Source of the DNA: Bog-756 sp050011635
Lineage (GTDB): Bacteria; Actinomycetota; Acidimicrobiia; Acidimicrobiales; RAAP-2
Length of the DNA stretch: 17,930 bases
Direction: 5' to 3'
Assembly: GCA_050011635.1 (NCBI GenBank)
Contig: JBEKIU010000078.1
Location: 1-17,930 of the forward strand
Below are positions 1 to 5,775 of this stretch, in pieces. The notes under the pieces are model-generated. The model had not been told where the DNA came from. It did no database searches and worked only from the letters and a program-made list of their open reading frames with translations. Position 1 is the first letter of the stretch, and each line of letters opens with the position of its first letter. A program made the translations under genes and the position numbers.

Positions 1-402
1 AGTGACGGTCGAGCCTTCAAGGCTGGCTCCGTTCCAGAGGGTGTTCTTCATGCCGGCACCGGTCAGGGTGGCGTTGGAGATGAGGGCGCCCTGGAGATCT
101 GCGCCGGTCGCGGTGGCCTTCGTCAGGTTGGCGTTGGTCAGGTTGGCGTTGGTGAGGTTGGCACCGGTGAGATTGGCCCTGGTCAGGTTGGCGCCGGTGA
201 GGTTGACCCCGTAGAGATTGTCTTTGGAGAGGTTGCAGCCCGAGAGCTTGGCGCCGGGGCCGGGGACGCAGCTGGCGGCAGTGGCGGGCACAGCGGCGGT
301 CAACGTGAGGGTCAGGGTCAACAGCAGCATGGCGGCGGCCACGGACAGAGGTGCCCTGACGCGACGAAAATGGCCCCCACCCCCAACCGCCGAGGTTTCC
401 AT
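1..402 (-). CDS. Secreted pentapeptide-repeat protein (C-terminus beyond left edge)
   Basis: The frame is open from an ATG at 402 to the left edge, giving 134 residues with no stop, so the 3' end is outside the window. Residues 12-43 form a Sec-type signal peptide: a basic FRRVR stretch, a hydrophobic core rich in Leu/Thr/Ala, and an ATA cleavage motif near residue 42. From about residue 50 the protein is built of A(N/D)Lxx pentapeptides (ANLTG, ANLTN, ADLQG), the signature of a right-handed quadrilateral beta-helix. With a signal peptide it should be exported; the role is unknown, as pentapeptide repeats are structural and not diagnostic. An alternative ATG at 330 would shorten the signal peptide. 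No Shine-Dalgarno precedes either start. The plus-strand frame opposite looks like a Leu/Ala/Val/Arg repeat protein but is only a shadow. Confidence 0.8.
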   Translation of the reverse strand, partial: METSAVGGGGHFRRVRAPLSVAAAMLLLTLTLTLTAAVPATAASCVPGPGAKLSGCNLSKDNLYGVNLTGANLTRANLTGANLTNANLTNANLTKATATGADLQGALISNATLTGAGMKNTLWNGASLEGSTVT

Positions 403-438
403 AGGGGAAGTATCGCACAGGAGCCGTTGCTTTCGAGA
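403..438 (-). promoter_or_regulatory. Candidate leaderless promoter of the pentapeptide gene
   Basis: Reading the minus strand, a GATACT hexamer (409-414) lies 6 bases before the ATG at 402, and a TCGAAA hexamer lies 16 bases upstream of it. If GATACT is the -10 element, transcription would start at or next to the ATG, which fits the lack of any Shine-Dalgarno. This is inferred from spacing and hexamer similarity only. Confidence 0.3.
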
Positions 439-607
439 GGGGGCTCAGTCCCTTTTGACCCAGGGTGGTCTTCGGACGACGGAGAGTGGTCTGGGGTGAC
501 GGCGAACGCCACCGCCGGCATCCGGTCTGCGCCCGCAGGGTGCGTCGATCCGGCATGACCACCACCGTGCCTCCACACGGAGCGACCTCTCGGAACGACG
601 GCGACAG

Positions 608-1738
608 CTACGTCTCGAGTCGTGAGGTGACCCTCCACGAATGCCAGGAAGCGACGGCCCCGGAGGTCGACACGGCGGCCGCGACCAGCAGACTCACCGC
701 CCCCCCGACCCACAGCCGGCCCCAGGAGGTCGTCACCGTGGTTGCGTCCGAATGGTGAGGAGAACCCTGACTCTCCAGGGCGAGCACCGAAATCAGCGCG
801 GCACCGGCCATCACCCACAGAAGAACCGACACGGTGGTGCCCACAGTCCTTCCGAGGCGCAACTCGTCCCTGGAGGCGTCCGCCCCGCCGACGATGAGGA
901 TCAACGACACGAATGTCACCAGCCACCCGGCTGCGAGCGCCGTCGCCGCACCGCTCACGAGCGCGTGGGCCAGTGCGGGGTGTCCATTGAGAGGAACGTC
1001 GACCCCGTGCCTGTCCAGGTAGCCGTGGGGCCCGACGACCTCCGAGCTGATCCAACCGACGACGGCCAGCACGGCCATGATGGCGGGCACCGGGGCCAGA
1101 GGGCGCAACATTGGATGGGGACAACGACCCTGCTTCACCTCACGGGCCACGGTGACATGCCCCCAGACGGTGAAGCCCAGTGCCACCACCGCGAAGAGCG
1201 CAACCGCCCCCTCTGCCACGGCGACTGCGACGAGACCTGCCGACACTGCCACCTTGAGGGTGAGACGCCCCAACCCGTGTCCGTCGGCACGGCGCCGTCC
1301 CACCACCCCGGCCAGGACCGTGTAGGCAACGATGACCACACCGGTCACCAGGAGACCGGCGATGGCCAGGAGGCCGAAGGCGTCGTACGCCACCTTCCCG
1401 GACCTGGTGAGCACGGGCGAGGGAACCAGTGGCAGTCCGTCCCGTTGCCCCTGCTTGAAGGTGAGGAAGAAGAGCGGGAGCACGACGAGAGCCGGCAGCG
1501 TGGTGAAGATGATCCAGGCGCGGGTTCGCCTGGCCCAGAGTGGGAACTGCTTGGGTGTGCCGGAGCCGCTGATCCGGGTGCGAACGGCTCCGACGAGGAG
1601 CCCGGCCGTCACCCGGAACGGGGACTGTCCCCCGATGATCGCATCCGAGGACACGGCCCGGACCTCATCGCCGTACCGTGTGCGCCACCAGGTCGGATAG
1701 ACGCCTAGGGCTGCATCGATCCACCTTGCCCCCCTCAT
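608..1738 (-). CDS. Polytopic membrane protein paired with PadR regulator
   Basis: This 376-residue integral membrane protein has about seven hydrophobic segments, near residues 75-93, 118-145, 161-193 (possibly two helices), 206-222, 245-274, 289-311 and 332-354. Its cytoplasmic N-terminus carries YPTWWRTRYGDE at residues 14-25. Motifs of this YPxxWRxRYGxE type are frequent in actinobacterial membrane proteins encoded directly after PadR regulators. The ATG at 1738 overlaps the PadR stop in an ATGA arrangement, so the two are probably translationally coupled and both under PadR control. No transporter nucleotide-binding motif or catalytic residue is evident. The ligand or substrate is unknown; a role in membrane-stress or drug response is possible but is only inferred from the regulator family. 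Confidence 0.8.
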   Translation of the reverse strand: MRGARWIDAALGVYPTWWRTRYGDEVRAVSSDAIIGGQSPFRVTAGLLVGAVRTRISGSGTPKQFPLWARRTRAWIIFTTLPALVVLPLFFLTFKQGQRDGLPLVPSPVLTRSGKVAYDAFGLLAIAGLLVTGVVIVAYTVLAGVVGRRRADGHGLGRLTLKVAVSAGLVAVAVAEGAVALFAVVALGFTVWGHVTVAREVKQGRCPHPMLRPLAPVPAIMAVLAVVGWISSEVVGPHGYLDRHGVDVPLNGHPALAHALVSGAATALAAGWLVTFVSLILIVGGADASRDELRLGRTVGTTVSVLLWVMAGAALISVLALESQGSPHHSDATTVTTSWGRLWVGGAVSLLVAAAVSTSGAVASWHSWRVTSRLET

Positions 1739-2052
1739 GCTCCCGCGACTCCGAGCCTCCTGAGTCCGAGACGCGCCACGGAGGAGAGTGTCTCGAGGCG
1801 CTCACGGAGCACCGCGGCACCGTGAGCGGTGATCTTGTAGGGGTGCCGCCGATCGTCAGCCGGAAGGGCCACGACCAGTCCCTCCTCTTCGAGGCGGGCG
1901 AGCACGCCGTAGAGGGTGCCCGGTCCCAGCCGGATGCCGCTCATGGCCTCGATGTCCTGGATGAGGGAGTATCCGTGCTTCGGACCTCCGGTCAGGCTGG
2001 TGAGGACCAGAATGGTCGGATCCTGGGTTCGGCCCAGGCGCTTGGTAGCCAT
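1735..2052 (-). CDS. PadR-family transcriptional regulator
   Basis: This is a 105-residue winged-helix repressor. The N-terminal half shows the PadR signature: ILVLTSLTGGPKHGYSLIQDI at about residues 14-34, followed by IRLGPGTLYGVLARLEEEGLV (about 40-60), the recognition helix and wing. The wing continues as DDRRHPYKITAHGAAVL. It is a short (subfamily-2 type) PadR with only one C-terminal helix for dimerisation. The ATG at 2052 has an AGGAG ribosome-binding site (complement of 2063-2067) 10 bases upstream. The stop overlaps the start of the membrane-protein gene. PadR proteins usually repress their own promoter and the linked gene, and a dyad just upstream fits autoregulation. Family assignment is secure; the effector is unknown. 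Confidence 0.92.
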   Translation of the reverse strand: MATKRLGRTQDPTILVLTSLTGGPKHGYSLIQDIEAMSGIRLGPGTLYGVLARLEEEGLVVALPADDRRHPYKITAHGAAVLRERLETLSSVARLGLRRLGVAGA

Positions 2053-2086
2053 CGCCGGTCAACTCCTGTTCGCGTTCCAGCCGATG

Positions 2087-2107
2087 CTAGTACGGAATTC
2101 GTAGTAG
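2087..2107. promoter_or_regulatory. Candidate PadR operator over the padR -10 region
   Basis: CTAGTAC, seven spacer bases and GTAGTAG form a 21-bp dyad (six of seven arm positions match) located 35-55 bases upstream of the PadR start. On the minus strand the dyad overlaps a TAGCAT hexamer suited to a -10 element. An inverted repeat at the promoter of a PadR gene is a typical autorepression site. The assignment is inferred from position and symmetry. Confidence 0.4.
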
Positions 2108-2297
2108 TCGCCGGCGACGCCGGACCGGGCCGGGTCGAGCTGTACGGCGCCGGCGGTGCGATACTCTGCGGGCGGCACGCGACGGGTAGCCGCCACGGCC
2201 GCTGTCTACGTGGAGCGCCCCCGCAGGTCCGCGGTGCATCCCGCCGGCCGATCCGACGTCCGACGGGCACGGGGCGCCCGGCCAGAACAGGAGACCC

Positions 2298-2666
2298 ATG
2301 GACATCGAGGAGTTCTACAGCGCCGACGAGCGCCGCCGGCAGTCGGCGGAGGTCGAGTTCGGCACGAACTGGTTCGATGCCAACGGGAGTCGGTACGAAC
2401 TGAGCTGGGTAGAGGACACCGGCGAGCTCTACGCCATGCTCGAGTTGGTTCCCGAGGTGGACTCGTGGACGCCGTTCGGGGACAGCGATGTCGAGGAGAT
2501 CCCTGCTGACCGGGTACTGGTCCTGGTGATCGGCTATCTCCCGACCCTCGAAGCGGTGGAGACCACGCTGGCCGGCTGGCCCGACCAGATGGCCAAGCCG
2601 GACGGCATTTCGTGGGTGGCGGAGCGCTTGCGAGCCGGCGGCGTCCCCGCCACCCCTCCGGGTTGA
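2298..2666 (+). CDS. Hypothetical acidic protein, 122 aa
   Basis: The product is a small soluble, acidic protein starting MDIEEFYSADERRRQ. The start is supported by AGGAG (in ACAGGAGACCC) 6-7 bases before the ATG at 2298. The sequence has the alternation of a compact alpha/beta domain: a charged N-terminal helix, strands around EVEFGTNWF and LYAMLELV, and a helix near the end (TLEAVETTLAGWPDQM). No signal peptide, membrane segment or catalytic motif is visible, and I do not recognise the family. It is divergent from padR, sharing a 245-base spacer, and is followed 97 bases later by the LLM operon, with which it may be co-transcribed. The codon pattern and GC-rich third positions support a real gene. 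Confidence 0.7.
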   Translation: MDIEEFYSADERRRQSAEVEFGTNWFDANGSRYELSWVEDTGELYAMLELVPEVDSWTPFGDSDVEEIPADRVLVLVIGYLPTLEAVETTLAGWPDQMAKPDGISWVAERLRAGGVPATPPG

Positions 2667-2763
2667 GCCCCGACGGTCCCACAGATGCCCGCTGGCGTCG
2701 TGCGCTGGTGTCCGTTGTATCGTCCATTCCGACACCGGGTCGACGTTGGGGGTGCAGATAGGC

Positions 2764-3123
2764 ATGGAGCTGGTTGTTGATCTTTCTTCGGGGGCCGTCG
2801 CCCTCCGAGACGGCGATGAGATGGGGCGGTTCTCCCTGCAGGTCCTCCGCCAGGAAGCGGCCGACGGCGGGGAGAACGGAGCACTGGGCGCACTGGCCGC
2901 CGCGCTCAGCGTGCACGACGCCGGCACGGTCGAGCCGGGTGGGGGCGTGGTCATACCGCCTGCGTCGGTGAGGCGGCTGGCCGGCGAGGCTGCCTCCCAC
3001 GGGGGCGGGTCCCTCGACGAGACGTGGGATGAAGGCTTCGCGGCCATGCTCGAGCATGCGGCCACCGCCGGGTGGATCACGGACGACGGCTCGATCCGCG
3101 TCCACGTCGAATGGAGGGACTGA
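2764..3123 (+). CDS. Hypothetical protein upstream of LLM oxidoreductase, 119 aa
   Basis: This small soluble protein begins MELVVDLSSG and ends IRVHVEWRD. An in-frame TTG at 2746 would add six residues; the ATG at 2764 is preferred, although its upstream signal (GGGGGTG about 10 bases away) is mediocre. Residues after about 85 form an amphipathic helix and turn (DETWDEGFAAMLEHAATAGW) before a C-terminal strand; no known motif is visible. Its stop at 3121-3123 lies only 4 bases before the GTG of the LLM gene, and the LLM ribosome-binding site sits inside its last codons, so the two are almost certainly in one operon. That suggests a role tied to the oxidoreductase, such as an accessory protein, but this is inference. 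Confidence 0.7.
   Translation: MELVVDLSSGAVALRDGDEMGRFSLQVLRQEAADGGENGALGALAAALSVHDAGTVEPGGGVVIPPASVRRLAGEAASHGGGSLDETWDEGFAAMLEHAATAGWITDDGSIRVHVEWRD
3113..3118 (+). promoter_or_regulatory. Ribosome-binding site fixing the LLM start
   Basis: GGAGGG lies 9 bases before GTG at 3128 and is embedded in the final codons of the preceding gene. It decides the LLM start against the longer upstream reading frame, whose N-terminal 33 residues overlap the previous gene. Confidence 0.75.
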
Positions 3124-3127
3124 GCCC

Positions 3128-4003
3128 GTGAGGTTCTCGTATGCCGAGTCGATGGTCGATCCGTCCTTCTATCTCCCGCTGGCCCGCGCCGCGGAGGAGG
3201 CGGGCTATGACGGCATGGTCGTGCCCGACAGCATCTGCTATCCCCTCGAGTCGGACTCGAAGTACCCGTTCTCCCCGGACCACACCCGGGAGTTTCTCGA
3301 GGACAAGCCGTTCATCGAGCCGTTCTCACTGATCCCGGCGATGGGAGCGGTCACCGAGCGCCTCCGCTTCATCACCTTCGTCCTCAAGCTGCCGATGCGC
3401 CATCCGCTGTTGGTGGCCAAGCAGGCCACCTCCGTAGCGGTCATGACCGGCAATCGGCTCGCCCTCGGTGTCGGGTCCAGTCCCTGGCCCGAGGACTACG
3501 AGCTGTGCGACGTGCCCTGGGAGAACAGGGGGCGCCGGATGGACGAGGCGGTCGACATCGTGCGGGGGCTGTCCGCCGGCGGGTACTTCGAGTACCACGG
3601 TGAGGTCTTCGACCTGCCGCCGGTCAAAATGAGCCCCACGCCGACCGAGCCACTGCCGATCCTGATCGGGGGCCACGCCCCGGCCGCGCTCCGCCGGGCG
3701 GCCCGCACCGACGGTTGGGTCCATGGCGGGGGCGATCCGGCCGATCTGCCCGGGCTCCTCGAACGCTTACACCACTGTCGGGAGGAGGCCGGGACCGCCG
3801 ATGGTGACTTCGAGGTCCATGTCATCTCGCTCGACGCCTTCTCCCTCGATGGTGTACGCCGGCTCGAGGAGCAAGGCGTCACCGATGTCATCGTGGGGTT
3901 CAGGTGGCCCTACGCGGTGGGTCCGGATACCGAGGCGCTGCAGACGAAGCTCGACAACCTGCGCCGGTTCGCCGACGACGTGATCGACAAGGCGCGGTCA
4001 TGA
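3128..4003 (+). CDS. LLM-class flavin/F420-dependent oxidoreductase
   Basis: This 291-residue protein has the luciferase-like monooxygenase (LLM) TIM-barrel pattern. It shows an N-terminal strand and helix (LARAAEEAGYDGMVVPDS), the central ITFVLKLPMRHPLLVAKQATSVAV segment, GNRLALGVGSSPWPEDYE, an NRGRRMDEAVDIVRGL helix, the FEYHGEVFDLPPVKMSPTP motif and PILIGGHAPAALRRAARTDGW. These are hallmarks of actinobacterial F420-dependent LLM enzymes, which use F420 or FMN to oxidise or reduce small organic substrates; the exact cofactor and substrate cannot be read here. It starts at GTG 3128 behind a strong ribosome-binding site and ends in an ATGA overlap with the isomerase-like gene. That coupling suggests the two act in one pathway, plausibly steroid, terpenoid or aromatic catabolism. 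Confidence 0.9.
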   Translation: MRFSYAESMVDPSFYLPLARAAEEAGYDGMVVPDSICYPLESDSKYPFSPDHTREFLEDKPFIEPFSLIPAMGAVTERLRFITFVLKLPMRHPLLVAKQATSVAVMTGNRLALGVGSSPWPEDYELCDVPWENRGRRMDEAVDIVRGLSAGGYFEYHGEVFDLPPVKMSPTPTEPLPILIGGHAPAALRRAARTDGWVHGGGDPADLPGLLERLHHCREEAGTADGDFEVHVISLDAFSLDGVRRLEEQGVTDVIVGFRWPYAVGPDTEALQTKLDNLRRFADDVIDKARS

Positions 4004-4395
4004 TCTCAGCCCGTGAGCTCGGCCGGGCGTCGATGGCCGCGGTGGAGTCCGGCGACCGGCAGGCCTGGCTGGACCTGTTCGCCGACGATGCCGTCGTAGA
4101 GGATCCCATCGGGCCGTCGGCGTTCGACCCCGAGGGGCAGGGACATCGTGGGATCGACGCCATCGCCGCGTTCTATGACAACGTGATCGCCGTCAACGAG
4201 TCGATCAGGTTCACCATCCACCAGTCCTTCCTCTGTGGTGACGAGGCCGCCAACGTCGGCGTGATCCGCATCTCCTTTGCCGGCGGCTCCGCCGTCGAGG
4301 TGGACGGGGTCTACGTCTACCGCCGGTCGCCAGACGACAAGATCGCCTCGCTCCGGGCCTTCTGGGAGCCCGACGCCGTCCGCCCCGTTCCCTGA
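4000..4395 (+). CDS. Ketosteroid-isomerase-like (SnoaL/NTF2-fold) protein
   Basis: This 131-residue cone-fold protein starts at the ATG overlapping the LLM stop (ATGA). Residues 17-38 match the Comamonas delta5-3-ketosteroid isomerase gap-free as I recall it: SGD, then LFADDAVVEDPIG, placing Asp35 on the catalytic base Asp38. HRGIDAIAAFYDN corresponds to the next helix, and Asp102 in VDGV may correspond to the second acidic residue, Asp99. The oxyanion-hole Tyr14 aligns with Ser11, so the classic three-residue site is incomplete. Function is therefore either a modified isomerase or another small-molecule lyase, cyclase or hydrolase of the same fold. Translational coupling to the LLM enzyme suggests it acts on the oxidoreductase's substrate or product. 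Family is confident; reaction is not. Confidence 0.85.
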   Translation: MISARELGRASMAAVESGDRQAWLDLFADDAVVEDPIGPSAFDPEGQGHRGIDAIAAFYDNVIAVNESIRFTIHQSFLCGDEAANVGVIRISFAGGSAVEVDGVYVYRRSPDDKIASLRAFWEPDAVRPVP

Positions 4396-4419
4396 CCGAC
4401 CCTTGCCCGTTCCCTGACC
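4384..4419 (+). repeat. Short direct repeat spanning the isomerase stop codon
   Basis: CCCGTTCCCTGACC occurs at 4384-4397 and again at 4406-4419, with a 22-base period. The first copy encodes the last residues and the TGA of the isomerase-like gene; the second lies just after it. It looks like a small local duplication; no function is evident. Confidence 0.6.
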
Positions 4420-4422
4420 TGA

Positions 4423-4436
4423 CCGGCACGTGCCGG
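4423..4436. terminator. Perfect palindrome between convergent genes
   Basis: CCGGCACGTGCCGG is a perfect 14-bp palindrome in the 49-base gap between two convergent stop codons. A GC-rich hairpin here could act as a bidirectional terminator, but there is no T-tract on either side, so termination is inferred from position only. Confidence 0.4.
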
Positions 4437-4444
4437 CGCCGCGG

Positions 4445-5557
4445 TCATTCCCAGCCGGTGAACCCGTACTGCTGGTGAGGGCCCATCACCGCGCATTCGA
4501 ACATCCCGTACCCGACATGCCCGTCGTAGGTGAAGCGGGCCGCGTACTCGGTGAGTGCCCAGGTCGAGTAGGTCGGGTCGGCGGGTGGAACCTCCTGGCC
4601 CTGGACGACCAGGTCGCCCTGGTACATCCCGTGCTTCCAGTCCGGCTCCATCCCGTACCCGCTGCCCAGCAACAGGGGGAAGGCCAGCAGCGTCTCGACC
4701 TCCACCTCGGCGGTCTTGGCACCTTGGGCGCCGAAGTACGAAAGCGTGGCGCCGACGACCGAACGTGTGCCCGGTGCGAACCGGAGCTGGTGCTCGGGTC
4801 GACCCATCCATTCGGCTTCCCGGCCTGAGCCCAGCGGGAAGACCCGGTGGGCGTCCTGCATGATCCGTTCGCCGCTCGGTCGCTCCTGGATGATCGTCAC
4901 CATGGCATGGTCACCGAACCGGACCGGCGCGTAGATCCAGAAGAATCCACCGGACGTATCGGTGACCCGGATGCCCGGCGGCTCCGGCTCGCCCACCGGG
5001 CGCACGCCCCACGATCGGTCGCGGGACCCCCACCACCGGTCCGGGGTGAGCGTGAGCTCACGGTCGCCGACCTTGAGGGAGCCTGTCCACGAGCCCACCT
5101 GGGCGAACCGCGTGGAGTCAAAGGTGACGCGGGCGAACTGGCGGTCGAAGTGCCTGGACTCCAGATGGGCCTCGCAGAATCCGTCGTACACGGCGTCGAG
5201 CTCGATGCCCCATTCGTTGGGCTCGACGATGACCCGGACCTGTTCGAGACCCTTGATGACCTCGACCCTGATCGGCCCGACCGAAGGGTCCATCCGGTCG
5301 GCGCCCATGGTTTTGGAGGACCGGACCACCCGGTGGTCGTCGCCCCACTTGACCGAGACGAAGGCGTCGGCCACGCTCAGATTCGGGTACTGCCCGACCC
5401 CAATGACCGCGAAGAGCTCGTCCTCGGTGCCGTGAACGTCCCCGGCCCCATGGATGTTGAAATAGTAGCGGTCGTAGAAATTGCGGTCGGAGGTCCCCAC
5501 GAATCGCATGGGCTCGGAGATCTGATGGATCGGGTAGTCGTCCAGGGGGGAGAGCAT
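4445..5557 (-). CDS. AttH/CrtC-like lipocalin-type protein, 370 aa
   Basis: This is a soluble 370-residue protein without signal peptide or membrane segments. It is beta-rich and Trp/Gly-rich, and contains DRWWGSRDRSWGVRPVG in the centre and YTG-like aromatic stretches near the end (HGMYQGDLVV, FTYDGHVGYGMFECAVMG). The DRSWGxR block resembles AttH/carotenoid-1,2-hydratase-like beta-barrel proteins, which bind or hydrate hydrophobic isoprenoids or steroids; I hold this family call at moderate confidence. The ATG at 5557 has GAGGA (complement of 5564-5568) 6 bases upstream, giving a clear start. It is divergent from the aldehyde dehydrogenase and convergent with the LLM/isomerase genes. This context fits lipid or terpenoid metabolism, but no catalytic residue could be assigned. 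Confidence 0.75.
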   Translation of the reverse strand: MLSPLDDYPIHQISEPMRFVGTSDRNFYDRYYFNIHGAGDVHGTEDELFAVIGVGQYPNLSVADAFVSVKWGDDHRVVRSSKTMGADRMDPSVGPIRVEVIKGLEQVRVIVEPNEWGIELDAVYDGFCEAHLESRHFDRQFARVTFDSTRFAQVGSWTGSLKVGDRELTLTPDRWWGSRDRSWGVRPVGEPEPPGIRVTDTSGGFFWIYAPVRFGDHAMVTIIQERPSGERIMQDAHRVFPLGSGREAEWMGRPEHQLRFAPGTRSVVGATLSYFGAQGAKTAEVEVETLLAFPLLLGSGYGMEPDWKHGMYQGDLVVQGQEVPPADPTYSTWALTEYAARFTYDGHVGYGMFECAVMGPHQQYGFTGWE

Positions 5558-5654
5558 GGTCGTTCCTCGGATGGCTCTGGCCGCTGGAGAACCGATCGGT
5601 GTCCAGTGGGCGCGAAGATGGCGATGGGAGCGTAGCCAGGAATGCCCCCGAAGG

Positions 5655-5671
5655 GCGTCCGGCCCGGACGC
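5655..5671. promoter_or_regulatory. Perfect hairpin/dyad in the ALDH divergent spacer
   Basis: GCGTCCG, a GCC loop and CGGACGC form a perfect 17-base dyad in the 218-base spacer between the divergent AttH-like and aldehyde dehydrogenase genes. A TACCAT hexamer that could serve as a -10 for the dehydrogenase follows at 5675-5680. The dyad may be a repressor operator or an RNA hairpin; no regulator gene is adjacent. Confidence 0.35.
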
Positions 5672-5775
5672 GGGCTACCATTTCCCCCACAGAACCGGCA
5701 CCATCGCCCGTCTCCGCCTCGACCCGGGTACGGAGGACGAGCCGTCGCCGGTCCGGCTCCGACAAGGGAGGGCTC

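Noticed and set aside
2..214. Plus-strand frame with a Leu/Ala/Val/Arg repeat
   Set aside because: It is the complement of the minus-strand pentapeptide repeats, which have a signal peptide and a known repeat pattern.
641..1708. Long plus-strand frame (355 aa) opposite the membrane protein
   Set aside because: Very rich in Gly, Arg, His, Pro and Glu without domains; a typical high-GC shadow of the seven-helix protein.
2746..2763. TTG at 2746 as the start of the 119-aa protein
   Set aside because: TTG is the rarer initiator and adds only six residues; the ATG at 2764 is more likely, although the evidence is not decisive.
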